From the NCBI GenBank assembly GCA_003022385.1, contig PYGV01000013.1, positions 1 to 44,906 on the forward strand: DNA of 44,906 nucleotides, read 5' to 3'. The notes below the pieces were generated by a model. The model was not told where the DNA came from, searched no databases, and saw only the letters and a program-made list of their open reading frames with translations. This stretch comes from a filamentous cyanobacterium CCP3. GTDB taxonomy: Bacteria; Cyanobacteriota; Cyanobacteriia; Phormidesmidales; Phormidesmidaceae. The translations under genes and the position numbers were made by a program. This document shows, piece by piece, positions 17,264 to 25,039 of the stretch. The stretch's first letter is position 1; every line of letters begins with the position of its first letter.

Positions 17264-17794
17264 TCACGAGGTCGGCGGCTGGGGCCAGACCGAATCCCAG
17301 TCGGGGCAGTGGCGTTCTTCTGCGGGGCCAAAGGGGTGCATGGCGCACACCAGGGTGTTGCCGCCGTAGGTCTGACCGCAGAAGTTGCGGCAGCCCACGC
17401 AGGCCGGGTAGTTTTGCAGCAGCGGCTCAACGGTGCTGTTGATCGGGCTGGAGACCTCCTCAAACCACTGGTCAACCCCCGACAGGCCGGTCACCAACGG
17501 CCCCAAAATCTCGTCAAGCTGATCGACGACATCATCGAGCCGCGAATTGAGCGTCAATCGCCAGGGCGCCGCTACGTGGTTTAGCTCATCCACAATGCGA
17601 TCGATCTCCGGGTCGATCGCCTCCTGCACCTGCTCTGCCCACTGATCGGTCGTCTGTATCAGGGCATCTGAGGCGTGGACCAGCTGCTCAGTAAAGTCAT
17701 CCAGCCAGCGCTCAGTGTCTTCGCTCAGCTGCTGGGTAAAATCCTGTACAGCAGTACCAAAGGCATTAAAAAATTGTTTCGACCAGTCATCCAT
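17264..17794 (-). CDS. Coiled-coil protein with C-terminal Cys cluster
   Basis: A 176-residue acidic protein. Residues 1-115 are almost wholly helical and heptad-like (DDWSKQFFNAFGTAVQDFTQ onward, many Trp/Phe/Leu). The last 50 residues contain CxxCx3Cx10Cx12C within ACVGCRNFCGQ, LVCAMHPFG and RHCPDWDS, suggesting zinc or iron-sulfur binding. I recognise the Cys-tail style from uncharacterised cyanobacterial proteins but know no function. It starts 4 bases after the stop of the phasin-like gene (17799-18173), so the two form an operon with the 124-residue gene first. The pairing suggests that both act together, possibly through helical bundles. Confidence 0.8.
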   Translation of the reverse strand: MDDWSKQFFNAFGTAVQDFTQQLSEDTERWLDDFTEQLVHASDALIQTTDQWAEQVQEAIDPEIDRIVDELNHVAAPWRLTLNSRLDDVVDQLDEILGPLVTGLSGVDQWFEEVSSPINSTVEPLLQNYPACVGCRNFCGQTYGGNTLVCAMHPFGPAEERHCPDWDSVWPQPPTS

Positions 17795-17798
17795 AGGG

Positions 17799-18173
17799 CT
17801 AGTTACTCGACTTACGCTTGAGGTTTTCTAGTTCTTGGCGCAGCGCCGCCACTTGACTGCGCAGCGCCTCCGTCTGGGGGTCGACAGCGCTGGGCGGGTC
17901 GTCATCTAAAATTTCGATGGGGCGCGGCTGCGGCAGGTTGTCTGTAGCGTTAGCACTGCTAGCTGCCGTATTCTGGGCCCGGTTGACCATGTCGTTGACG
18001 AGGCGCTGAGCTTCTTCGGCGGTAATTTCACCGCGGGCTACCAGCTCATTCACCAGGGTTTGCGATTGCTCTCGCAAGTCTTTGAAGGTATCGCCCGCCT
18101 TTTCCCCAGCGTAGGAGGCTACCCCAACCCCCAAATAAAACGCTTTTTTAACCACGTCTCCGAAACCAGCCAT
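17799..18173 (-). CDS. Phasin-like / PhaF-like small helical protein
   Basis: A 124-residue protein. It opens with a short hydrophobic helix (DVVKKAFYLGVGVASYAGEK), then DLREQSQTLVNELVARGEITAEEAQRLVNDM, matching the phasin/PhaI-PhaF-like superfamily also annotated as poly(hydroxyalkanoate) granule-associated. A Pro-rich linker (QPRPIEILDDDPPS) leads to a C-terminal heptad coiled coil. Members are often stress- or granule-linked, but no PHA synthase is in this window, so the name is structural only. GGAGACC before the ATG at 18173 gives a good ribosome binding site. It is first in a two-gene operon with the Cys-cluster protein. Confidence 0.75.
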   Translation of the reverse strand: MAGFGDVVKKAFYLGVGVASYAGEKAGDTFKDLREQSQTLVNELVARGEITAEEAQRLVNDMVNRAQNTAASSANATDNLPQPRPIEILDDDPPSAVDPQTEALRSQVAALRQELENLKRKSSN

Positions 18174-18323
18174 AGCCAGCGGTCTCCTTTTCGCGCTGCA
18201 ACTGACCTAGCGTATCAGCCGCAGAGCCAGGTGCCCAGGAGCAATGCCGCCCCTATCATGGGTGAAACCCGTCGCCGTCTCTCGACTAACCTGGGGAGAA
18301 GACGCCAAGCGGCCAAAACGCAA

Positions 18324-18420
18324 AAGACCCGGAGTCCACGCCTGTCACAAGCATCCCGTAATGCTGCTACCTTCCGGTCCTGACATGATTTGGGCGTTGC
18401 GACCGCATGGGTCCGAGTCC
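18324..18420 (-). ncRNA. ffs: Signal recognition particle RNA, small bacterial type
   Basis: The minus strand reads GTCAGGACCGGAAGGTAGCAGC (split for clarity: GTCAGGACCGGAAGG then TAGCAGC), the near-universal SRP RNA domain IV core that binds Ffh, at about 18365-18386. The ends pair: GACTC (complement of 18415-18419) with GGGTC (complement of 18326-18330), followed inward by GGA/UCC and CCAUGC/GCGUGG. A TTTT run follows on the minus strand (18322-18325). The length of about 96 nt is that of the small bacterial form. It diverges from the HD-domain gene and shares its promoter zone. Confidence 0.95.
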
Positions 18421-18425
18421 TCTTT

Positions 18426-18431
18426 ACTATA
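18426..18431 (-). promoter_or_regulatory. -10 box of the SRP RNA promoter
   Basis: On the minus strand TATAGT (complement of 18426-18431) ends 5-6 bases before the predicted RNA 5' end at 18419-18420. The matching -35 region, about 17 bases further (around 18449-18454, TGGTTG on the minus strand), lies within the first codons of the divergent HD gene and is weak. Confidence 0.5.
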
Positions 18432-18443
18432 ACACTCCCCTCC

Positions 18444-19055
18444 ATGACCAACCAACGGCTTCAGCAACAAATCGCCTTTGTCGTCGAGATCGATCGCCTC
18501 AAGCAGGTCTGGCGCCAAACCCAGCTGATGGATGCCTCGCGCCGTGAGAATAGCGCCGAGCACTCCTGGCACCTGGCCATGATGGTGCTGGTGCTGGCTG
18601 AATACGCCCCAACCGGGGTCGACCTGCAGCGCGCCATCCATCAGGTGCTCATCCACGACCTGGTCGAAATCGATGCGGGCGATACCTTTTGTTACGACAT
18701 CGCTGGCCATAACGATAAAGCCGATCGCGAGCAGCGAGCCGCCGATCGCATTTTTGGGCTGCTGCCCACCGCAGGCGAGATGCAGACCGAGGCGGATGGC
18801 GATCGCCTGCGCCAACTCTGGAATGAGTTTGAGGCTCAGGCTACCCCCACCGCCCGCTTTGCCGCCGCCCTCGACCGCCTTCAGCCCCTGCTGCACAATT
18901 GGCAAACCGGCGGCGGCACCTGGAAGCAGCACGGCATTTGCCGCGCTCAGGTCATGCAGCGCATGGCCCCGGTTGAAACGGGTGCCCCAGAACTATGGCC
19001 CTTTGTGCTGCAGGTGGTTGAAGACTCCGTGGCGGCTGGTTATTTGCGGCCCTAG
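18444..19055 (+). CDS. HD-domain phosphohydrolase (YfbR-like)
   Basis: A 203-residue HD-superfamily protein. NSAEHSWHLAMMVLVLAEY supplies the first metal-binding His, HDLVEIDAGD the His-Asp pair and following acidic residues, and AAALDRLQPLLHNW the distal Asp. This order fits the YfbR/HDDC2 group, which hydrolyses deoxynucleoside 5'-monophosphates with divalent metal. A longer reading frame starts at 18390, but it would overlap the SRP RNA gene; ATG 18444 gives the right N terminus (MTNQRLQQQ), 24 bases from the RNA 5' end. Role in nucleotide pool balance is a family inference. Confidence 0.85.
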   Translation: MTNQRLQQQIAFVVEIDRLKQVWRQTQLMDASRRENSAEHSWHLAMMVLVLAEYAPTGVDLQRAIHQVLIHDLVEIDAGDTFCYDIAGHNDKADREQRAADRIFGLLPTAGEMQTEADGDRLRQLWNEFEAQATPTARFAAALDRLQPLLHNWQTGGGTWKQHGICRAQVMQRMAPVETGAPELWPFVLQVVEDSVAAGYLRP

Positions 19056-19153
19056 GAGTTTTATGCCCTGGCCTGCTTTATGCGTAGCGACAAGGAAATG
19101 TCCCCGTTGTTGCCCTGAAGATAACCGAGGGCTGAGGGAAGTCGTTTGTTCTT

Positions 19154-19230
19154 TGGGCAGGCTACGCCAACGTGAAACGTCTCCCGAAGGGAGAGACCCC
19201 GTTCGAGTGCCGGTGGGAACGCGCCCAGGC
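19154..19230. repeat. Degenerate dispersed repeat with hairpins
   Basis: The spacer between convergent genes contains GGCTACGCCAACGTGAAACG followed by CTCCC-GAA-GGGAG (19181-19193), and outer GGGC/GCCC complementarity (near 19155 and 19220). The text resembles cyanobacterial dispersed repeats built from GGGAGACGCTACGCCAACG units. It may double as the transcript end of the HD gene or the hetZ-like gene. Confidence 0.35.
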
Positions 19231-19231
19231 G

Positions 19232-20368
19232 CTAACCTTCCCCCTGGGTGCGGAGCTCCTGAGCTCGCAGGTAAAGCTGCACCCACTGAGCCTGAATTTG
19301 CCTATTCTTGAGCCCCAGGCGGCGGGCCAGGGCCTCAGTAGGTTGCCCTTCTCTATAGGTCGTTAAAATCGCCTGTTCTTCGGGGGAAAGGCCTTGCCAG
19401 TAGTGATCCCACTGGGTGGGGGTAAGGCCAAAGTTGTGCTCTTGTAGCGAGGTCTTGAGCCAGCCCAACACCATCGCGGGCTGCTCGCGCAGAGCAAAGA
19501 TGCGAACCGCATGGTAGCTGACTTTTTCGCGCAGACGATAGACCTGCTGCACCGGCATACCCAGGCTTTGAGCAATTTGGTCTTGGCTCAGCCCTTTGAG
19601 GTGTAGCTCTAGCCAGCGGGCGGCCGTGTCATCGAGGTTGCGGCTGAGGTAGTTGACAAACGAGGTCTTAACCTGGTGCCGCATGCCCTGCTGCTCTAGC
19701 TCATTTTGTTCTTCCTGGTACTGGTTCCAGGCTTCTACATCGAGCAGACTGAGCGAGTCTTCGCTGTCACCGGGGGCAATTTCATCAGAGACCAGGCGAA
19801 TCAGTTCGCCGGTCGGCACCTGGGTCATGCCGCCTTTCTGGCTGCGCCGCAGGTAGTTGACAAAGCGATAGATGATCAGGGGCTGATTGCGGATGGGGCG
19901 CAGGCAGTATTCTTCGATGCTGGCCAGCATCAGCAGGTTGCGCAGGCGTGAGTTTTGGGTGCAGGTGGCGATCCACTTGAGCTGCTGGGCCAGGTGGCGA
20001 TCGCTGCGCATCATCTCCTGAATCACCTCTTGAATCACATCGACCACCGATCGACGGCGATCGCGGCTCAGAGAGATCCAGGTCTTAATCTTGTTGCGAA
20101 TTAGAAATAGACTGCTCAGCCGTTTGATCAACCGCTGATAGCCCTGGTCGGGGCTGACCCCCCAGTAGCGCTGCTGCAAAATGCGATAGCGGTACTCAAT
20201 CGCCTGACGGGCGATCGCCAGATCAGCCTCTGCCAGATCGGCCAATCGCTCAGGAGACTCCCCCAGCAGCCAGCTGACAATGCTCTGACACACAGACTGA
20301 GGCTGATCAGGGAAATCTTCTCGTAAGCGGGATAACCAGTCCTCCGCTATGGTGTCTGCCCTGGCCAT
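19232..20368 (-). CDS. HetZ-family regulatory protein
   Basis: A 378-residue protein with two helix-turn-helix-like stretches resembling sigma region 4: GLSQDQIAQSLGMPVQQVYR (about residues 262-281) and PTEALARRLGLKNRQIQAQW (about 347-366). The C-terminal pattern MVLGWLKTSLQ, then FGLTPTQWDHYWQGLSPEEQ and the final HTH match HetZ, a DNA-binding regulator of early heterocyst differentiation in Anabaena, and its relatives found also in non-heterocystous cyanobacteria. The N-terminal half is helical with no other domain recognised. In this organism a heterocyst role cannot be assumed. It is convergent with the HD gene and divergent from the sugar transferase. Confidence 0.72.
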   Translation of the reverse strand: MARADTIAEDWLSRLREDFPDQPQSVCQSIVSWLLGESPERLADLAEADLAIARQAIEYRYRILQQRYWGVSPDQGYQRLIKRLSSLFLIRNKIKTWISLSRDRRRSVVDVIQEVIQEMMRSDRHLAQQLKWIATCTQNSRLRNLLMLASIEEYCLRPIRNQPLIIYRFVNYLRRSQKGGMTQVPTGELIRLVSDEIAPGDSEDSLSLLDVEAWNQYQEEQNELEQQGMRHQVKTSFVNYLSRNLDDTAARWLELHLKGLSQDQIAQSLGMPVQQVYRLREKVSYHAVRIFALREQPAMVLGWLKTSLQEHNFGLTPTQWDHYWQGLSPEEQAILTTYREGQPTEALARRLGLKNRQIQAQWVQLYLRAQELRTQGEG

Positions 20369-20806
20369 GCCATCAATCCTTTTCGCGTGTTCTGGGTTGG
20401 CTGTAGGCTTATCTTAATATCAGTTCCCTTCAGACTCACGAATTAGGGCTGTTTTTAGCTCAGTTATTCTGCTGAGGGTATCACCCCTCAAAAGCTTCAC
20501 GCAAATTTTATGATCACTGCTCTTCTAGAAAGTTTCTGCAAAGGGCGATTTATTGCAGCCCAATTTATTCTAGTTGGGCTGATAGTGAACACATACCTCC
20601 GTGTGTACTTATACCCGGGGTTATTGTGATAATCATTACACTAAGTCCATCGCAGCTCCAGTACTATTCAGCTAGGGTTAGCTCCATTCGGCACCCGTGT
20701 TACAAAAAGCACAGAGCTGCTTAATCCATTGGGGTATTCACGGTTGAGTCAGTATAAAATTTTCAGAAATACTTAGAGCACACGCGTTTCGTCAACAGGG
20801 TCTACC
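20369..20806. other. Divergent regulatory spacer
   Basis: This 438-base spacer separates the divergent hetZ-like and sugar-transferase genes. It is AT-richer than flanking genes and carries a CRP/NtcA-like palindrome at 20625-20640 (listed separately). No ORF in it is credible. Confidence 0.45.
20625..20640. promoter_or_regulatory. CRP/NtcA-like operator candidate
   Basis: TGTGATAATCATTACA is an imperfect palindrome matching the CRP-type TGTGA-N6-TCACA at 9 of 10 defined positions, and the NtcA-type GTA-N8-TAC at 5 of 6. It lies 166 bases before the sugar-transferase ATG. It also resembles part of a Fur box (GATAATCATTA). Which regulator, if any, binds cannot be told. Confidence 0.38.
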
Positions 20807-21475
20807 ATGCTATCCCTCCGCCCAGACAGTTCCGGAAATGTTGCCCCAGACATCTCCGTAGTTATTATTCATCCTTCTGCTAAGTGCCTTATTAAGCGAT
20901 CTATCGATATTTTGGGTGCCCTGGTGGGCCTAGCTATTCTAAGTTTGATTGTGATACCGGTAGCCTTAGCGATTAAATTAGACAGCCCTGGCCCAATTTT
21001 TTATGCCCAGAAGCGCTATGGTCTCCAGGGGCGGCCCTTCACCATCTGGAAGTTTCGCTCAATGGTGCAAAATGCCGACTTCCTTAAGCAAACCGTTTCT
21101 AATCAAGCCCAAGGCCTCATTTTCAAAAACGAAAACGATCCTCGTATTACTCGGGTTGGCCGCCTGCTGCGCAGAACCAGTCTCGATGAGTTTCCACAGT
21201 TCTGGAACGTTCTTAAGGGCGACATGAGCCTAGTGGGTACTCGTCCGCCGACCGAAGATGAGGTTTCGCGCTATAGTCCCCACCACTGGCGGCGGCTTGA
21301 GGTCAAGCCGGGCATGACGGGGCAGTGGCAGATCAGCGGGCGATCGGCGATTAAAGATTTTGAAGAAATCGTGCACCTCGACCTGCAGTATCAGGCTGTC
21401 TGGTCACCCCTGTACGATCTGCAGGTGATTGTAAAAACCATTACGGTCTTGTTCGATCGCAGGGGGGCTTACTAA
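20807..21475 (+). CDS. Initiating sugar-phosphate transferase (polyprenyl-phosphate)
   Basis: A 222-residue monotopic phosphoglycosyl transferase (bacterial sugar transferase family). One membrane segment (about residues 32-57) is followed by [26 protein letters not shown], the catalytic Asp-Glu in [20 protein letters not shown], and GTRPPTEDE and [14 protein letters not shown]. It lacks the large N-terminal multi-helix region of WbaP-type enzymes. Such enzymes load the first sugar-1-phosphate onto undecaprenyl phosphate to begin a surface glycan. It stands alone, but is a good candidate for the priming step of the 957-12606 polysaccharide locus, which has none. Confidence 0.92.
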   Translation: MLSLRPDSSGNVAPDISVVIIHPSAKCLIKRSIDILGALVGLAILSLIVIPVALAIKLDSPGPIFYAQKRYGLQGRPFTIWKFRSMVQNADFLKQTVSNQAQGLIFKNENDPRITRVGRLLRRTSLDEFPQFWNVLKGDMSLVGTRPPTEDEVSRYSPHHWRRLEVKPGMTGQWQISGRSAIKDFEEIVHLDLQYQAVWSPLYDLQVIVKTITVLFDRRGAY

Positions 21476-21556
21476 AGCCCTCGCTCTGGCCACCTCAACG
21501 ATTCACGGCTGATCCAGCCCCCCCGAGCTGCCCCAATTGACTAAAAGTGGTCCGAT

Positions 21557-21632
21557 GTAAGTTCAGGTTGAGTGCAGCGTGACCCAATGCCAGTAGCGGT
21601 TTCACTGGGTTCCGCTACGCCAACTAACCTAC
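21557..21632. repeat. Degenerate copy of a dispersed palindromic repeat
   Basis: Read on the minus strand this segment begins GTAGGTTAGTTGGCGTAGCG and ends in TCAACCTGAACTTAC, matching the organisation of the cleaner copy at 32147-32210 (GTAGG..GGGTT..AACCCA..TTGGGT..CAACC..TAC). Strong local pairing occurs: GTAGCGG (21593-21599) with CCGCTAC (21612-21618), and alternative CCAGT/ACTGG. It lies between the ends of the convergent sugar-transferase and proB genes. Confidence 0.45.
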
Positions 21633-21685
21633 GGCGAAATAAGGGTTTCAAGAGGTTTGTCGGTCAACCAGCCGGTGACCATGCC

Positions 21686-22834
21686 TTACAAATTGCCAGG
21701 ACTATCCGTATCCGCTGCAATCACCAGATTGTCGCGGTGAACCACGGTATCGGCCCCGGCATAGCCCAAAATCTCAGCGATATGCTCCGATCGCCGGCCT
21801 AGAATGCGCTGTAGCTCTGAGGCGTTGTAGTTGACAATACCGCGGGCGATGTCGGCTCCGCTGGCGCTACAGATCACCACCGCATCCTGGGCCTCAAAGT
21901 CGCCCTCAATATGGGTGATGCCCGCGGCGAGCAGCGATTTTCCCCCGTTTAGAATAGCCTTGGTGGCTCCCTGGTCGAGATGAAGACGTCCAGCAGGAGC
22001 GAGGCCAGCGGCAATCCAGCGCTTGCGGGCCGGGCTGGGCTGGGGCCGGGGCGCGAACTGAGTGCCTACGGCTTCTCCAGCCAGAGCTTTGACAACGTTT
22101 TGGGGTTGACGACCATCGGTAATAACCGTGCGCACCCCAGCGGTAGTGGCAATTTGGGCCGCCTCTAGCTTAGTCAGCATGCCGCCAGTACCCCAGGCTG
22201 ACCCCTGGCCTCCGGCGACCGCCTTAAGAGCCTGAATGTCTGCCAGGCAATCGATCGCAATAATCGGCTCGGCTCCGGGGTTAGAGCGGGGATCAGCGGA
22301 ATAGAGGCGATCGACATCGGTGAGCAAGAATAGCCACTGAGCACCAATCAAACTGGCAACCAGGGCCGATAGGGTGTCGTTATCGCCAAACTTGAGTTCT
22401 TCTACGGCCACGGTGTCGTTTTCATTGACGATGGGAATTACCCCCAGCTGCAGAAGCTGGCGAAAGGTGCGGTAGCTGTTGACGTAGCGCGATCGCTGGG
22501 CCAGATCGCTGCGGGTCAGCAGCACCTGAGCAATGGGCTGATTGAGTGCCGAAAACAGGTCGTCATAGATTCGCATAAGGCGGCCCTGCCCCACGGCAGC
22601 TACAGCCTGCTTCATGGCCAGAGTTTTGGGGCGATCGCTCAACTGCAGCCGCCTGCAGCCAATGCCCACGGCCCCCGATGACACCAGCACCACCTGGTGC
22701 CCCTGCTGCCGGAGTGTACAGAGGGTTTCCACCAGCGCCGCCAGGGTAGAGAGGGCAAACTGGCCCGCCCCACCGCCGGTCAGGCTAGAGGTACCAATTT
22801 TCACCACCAGAGTTTGAACTGGGCTCACGGTCAA
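21686..22834 (-). CDS. proB: Glutamate 5-kinase ProB
   Basis: A 382-residue enzyme that makes gamma-glutamyl phosphate, the first step of proline synthesis. The amino-acid-kinase domain covers about residues 1-255: [12 protein letters not shown] at the N terminus, [36 protein letters not shown], and [22 protein letters not shown] domain follows (about 275-365; [19 protein letters not shown] to [12 protein letters not shown]). Kinase plus PUA is the usual full-length bacterial form. It is the last gene of the minus-strand run that begins with the GNAT gene, but a terminator-like hairpin upstream (22958-22996) suggests its own promoter. Confidence 0.95.
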   Translation of the reverse strand: MTVSPVQTLVVKIGTSSLTGGGAGQFALSTLAALVETLCTLRQQGHQVVLVSSGAVGIGCRRLQLSDRPKTLAMKQAVAAVGQGRLMRIYDDLFSALNQPIAQVLLTRSDLAQRSRYVNSYRTFRQLLQLGVIPIVNENDTVAVEELKFGDNDTLSALVASLIGAQWLFLLTDVDRLYSADPRSNPGAEPIIAIDCLADIQALKAVAGGQGSAWGTGGMLTKLEAAQIATTAGVRTVITDGRQPQNVVKALAGEAVGTQFAPRPQPSPARKRWIAAGLAPAGRLHLDQGATKAILNGGKSLLAAGITHIEGDFEAQDAVVICSASGADIARGIVNYNASELQRILGRRSEHIAEILGYAGADTVVHRDNLVIAADTDSPGNL

Positions 22835-23179
22835 CCATCACCCCTCAAGAAGATAGCCCTGGCAGTATAGCAACCCCCCTGGGGCAGGTTGCACCGCCCA
22901 TTGCCCTAACTCTTAAGCAACGTGAAGCAGCGAGGGTCAGGTGAGCGATCGCGCCCCAAAAAACTTTGGGTGTCAACCCCAAGGCCGACACCCAAAAATG
23001 GCTTATTAAGTTAAAGGCCTTTATAAACTGGCCCCTCTTTATCTGTACCCAATATCGCAGCATTTTTCAGGTATCAAATTAACTCTAATGTTTTCTTTAT
23101 ATTTTCCTGCGCAACGTTTCTCGTCTATTTGTTGCGGTTTGTAAAGTGCTCAACGTGCGTATGCGATACCACTCAGCGT
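22835..23179. other. Spacer upstream of proB
   Basis: This 345-base region separates yqeG from proB on the minus strand. It contains a good intrinsic terminator for yqeG (22958-22996) and, between it and proB, one HIP1 octamer. The 23000-23179 part is AT-rich with no credible ORF. Confidence 0.5.
22958..22996 (-). terminator. Intrinsic terminator downstream of yqeG
   Basis: On the minus strand TTGGGTGTC pairs with GACACCCAA (22987-22995 with 22966-22974; 9-10 bp, 12-base loop), followed within two bases by a run of six T (complement of 22958-22963). It is about 185 bases beyond the yqeG stop. Confidence 0.65.
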
Positions 23180-23689
23180 CTAAAGCGTCACCCCCAAATA
23201 TTGGGAGATGATCACCTCCAGGGAGCGCAGGGGAGAGGTACGCACAACCTGATTGAGGTCAGGCATCGGGCTAACCAAAATTGTGAACAACCCGACCCGG
23301 TTGCCAGCTAGAACGTCGGTGAACAGGCGATCGCCCACCATGGCTACCTGATTGGCGGGCAGGTCCATAGCCGCCAGGGCCAGCTTCAGCTTGCGGCCCG
23401 AGGGTTTGCCAGCGCTGGTCAGATAGGGCACCTCTAGCAGGTCTGCAATGCGGCTAATGCGAGGGGCATTAATGTTGTTGCTCACCAACCACACCGAGGC
23501 TTCGGCCTTGATGTGATTCATCCAGCGGGCCAGGTCGGGGTTGGTCTCCGCCTGACGCAGGGGCACCAGGGTATCGTCCACATCTAAAATCAGTCCCCTA
23601 AGGCCGTGACGAGCCAACAAATCTGGAGAAATGCTGAGAACGTTTCCCCTCAGAACTAAGTCGGGTTGTAGCAGGCGAGAAAAAGACAT
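23180..23689 (-). CDS. YqeG-family HAD phosphatase
   Basis: A 169-residue HAD-superfamily (class IIIA) protein of the YqeG group. The nucleophile motif is LILDVDDTLVP (Asp-x-Asp), motif II is WLVSNN, and motif III/IV is GKPSGRKLKLAL with MVGDRLFTDVLAGNRVG. Plant and bacterial relatives include the mitochondrial phosphatidylglycerolphosphate phosphatases, so a role in PG synthesis is possible but unproven here. The start at 23689 (MSFSRLLQPDLVL) is preferred over 23719 because related proteins begin there. It follows mltG in a minus-strand gene run. Confidence 0.88.
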   Translation of the reverse strand: MSFSRLLQPDLVLRGNVLSISPDLLARHGLRGLILDVDDTLVPLRQAETNPDLARWMNHIKAEASVWLVSNNINAPRISRIADLLEVPYLTSAGKPSGRKLKLALAAMDLPANQVAMVGDRLFTDVLAGNRVGLFTILVSPMPDLNQVVRTSPLRSLEVIISQYLGVTL

Positions 23690-23816
23690 AGTGAAATCAT
23701 GAGCCCCAAAGGCCAGCATAATCTAGATTGGAGACCTGTGGGCGTGAGGAGCGATCGTAGATTCCCCATGCGGCCTATATTTGAGCCACCTAAACACCAG
23801 GCTTACTCCTTAGCGG

Positions 23817-24878
23817 CTAGTTGTCGATAGCGGCTCGAATCGCATCGCGGGCGGCCTCGTGCTCAGCTAAGGTGCGACTAAATACATGGGTACCGTCGTA
23901 GCGGGCCACAAAATATAGGTAGTCAGTGCTGGCTGGGGTCAGGGTAGCCTCAAGACTGGCTTGGCCAGGGCTGGCGATCGGGGTCGGTGGCAGACCGGGA
24001 TTGATATAGGTGTTATAAGGTGAAGGCATACCCACCTGGGTCCAGGTGAGGGGCTGCTCCTTGGTCTGGGTAATGCCCAGGCCGTACTCAACGGTGGGGT
24101 CGGCCCCCAGGGGCATATTTTGCTGCAGGCGGTTCGTAAATACCCCAGCAATAATCCCTCGCTCATCGGGAACTACAGATTCTTTTTCCACAATGCTGGC
24201 GAGCGTAGCCCAGTCCAGCAGCGATAGGTCAGTATTGGCCTGCTGGTAGAGCGGTAGTGCCACTGTTTCAAAGCGCTGCAGCATAGCGTCTACGACAGCT
24301 TCAGGGGTGACGCCTTCCTTGGGTAGCTGGTAGGTATCCGGAAACAAAAATCCCTCCAGGTGAGGAACTGTGCCGGGCAACCAGGGGTACTGATCCTTGG
24401 GAATTTGCTCTGTAGCTGCCAAAAAGGCATTGGCCGAAAAGAGTCCAGCTTCCTGAAAATAGGCGGCCATTTGCCTGCGGTTCCAGCCCTCGGGAATTGT
24501 AAACGAGGTTTGCACCACCTGACCACTGCGAATAGTTTCAGCAATAGTGGTCATAGAGTCGATGGGACTAAGGGCATAGGTGCCCGCCTGAAACCCAGCT
24601 TCAGGGTTTTGCCAAGCCTGCCAGCGTGACCATAGCTTCCAAGCCAGCGCCGAACGAATTAGGCCAGCCGCCTCCAGGTCTTGCCCAATCTGCTGCCCCG
24701 GAGTGCCCGGCGGAATTTGAATCTGCACGATCTGAGCCGCCGTTTCAGCGGTGTTGTCACTTACGGGCCGATTGGCCCAACTCCACCAGGCCCAGCCCTG
24801 CCAGGCTGCTGCCCCTGTAGCAAGGGGCAGCAGCAGACCCAAAAAACTCCACCGAACCCAGCGTGAACCCTTAGTCAT
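23817..24878 (-). CDS. mltG: Endolytic murein transglycosylase MltG
   Basis: A 353-residue inner-membrane enzyme of the YceG family that cuts nascent glycan strands and sets their length. A signal anchor (about residues 9-30) is followed by a LysM-like subdomain (IQIPPGTPGQQIGQDLE) and the catalytic domain. FLFPDTYQLPKEG, LASIVEKES with the predicted catalytic Glu231, ADPTVEYGLG, and SPYNTYINPGLPPTPIASPG are all conserved. Length matches other MltG proteins. The gene follows the DUF3727 gene (start 25603) by 161 bases and precedes yqeG, an arrangement I recall from other cyanobacteria. Confidence 0.94.
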   Translation of the reverse strand: MTKGSRWVRWSFLGLLLPLATGAAAWQGWAWWSWANRPVSDNTAETAAQIVQIQIPPGTPGQQIGQDLEAAGLIRSALAWKLWSRWQAWQNPEAGFQAGTYALSPIDSMTTIAETIRSGQVVQTSFTIPEGWNRRQMAAYFQEAGLFSANAFLAATEQIPKDQYPWLPGTVPHLEGFLFPDTYQLPKEGVTPEAVVDAMLQRFETVALPLYQQANTDLSLLDWATLASIVEKESVVPDERGIIAGVFTNRLQQNMPLGADPTVEYGLGITQTKEQPLTWTQVGMPSPYNTYINPGLPPTPIASPGQASLEATLTPASTDYLYFVARYDGTHVFSRTLAEHEAARDAIRAAIDN

Positions 24879-25039
24879 AAGCTTTAATCGGGATAACCGT
24901 TACCGGGGCCGTCTGTATCGTCGTCCATATCCTAGACGCCCAAAGCATATTCCAGCTCAAAAATTTTTCCTTTAGCTCAAAACGCGACCCGTTGGGCCTG
25001 TTGTCATAAACTTCTGGTTAGTATTGAGGTGAAACACTC

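Noticed and set aside
18390-18443. Longer N terminus for the HD-domain gene
   Set aside because: It would read through the 5' part of the SRP RNA gene; ATG 18444 gives the family-like start.
19180-19230. tRNA T-arm-like GTTCGAGTGCC
   Set aside because: No acceptor, D or anticodon arms can be built around it; it falls in a degenerate repeat.
20622-20640. Fur box upstream of the sugar transferase
   Set aside because: Only about 14 of 19 positions match by eye, and the same bases fit a CRP/NtcA-type palindrome better.
21582-21618. H-type pseudoknot from interleaved ACCCA/TGGGT and GTAGCGG/CCGCTAC pairs
   Set aside because: The segment is better explained as a degenerate copy of the dispersed repeat seen at 32147-32210.
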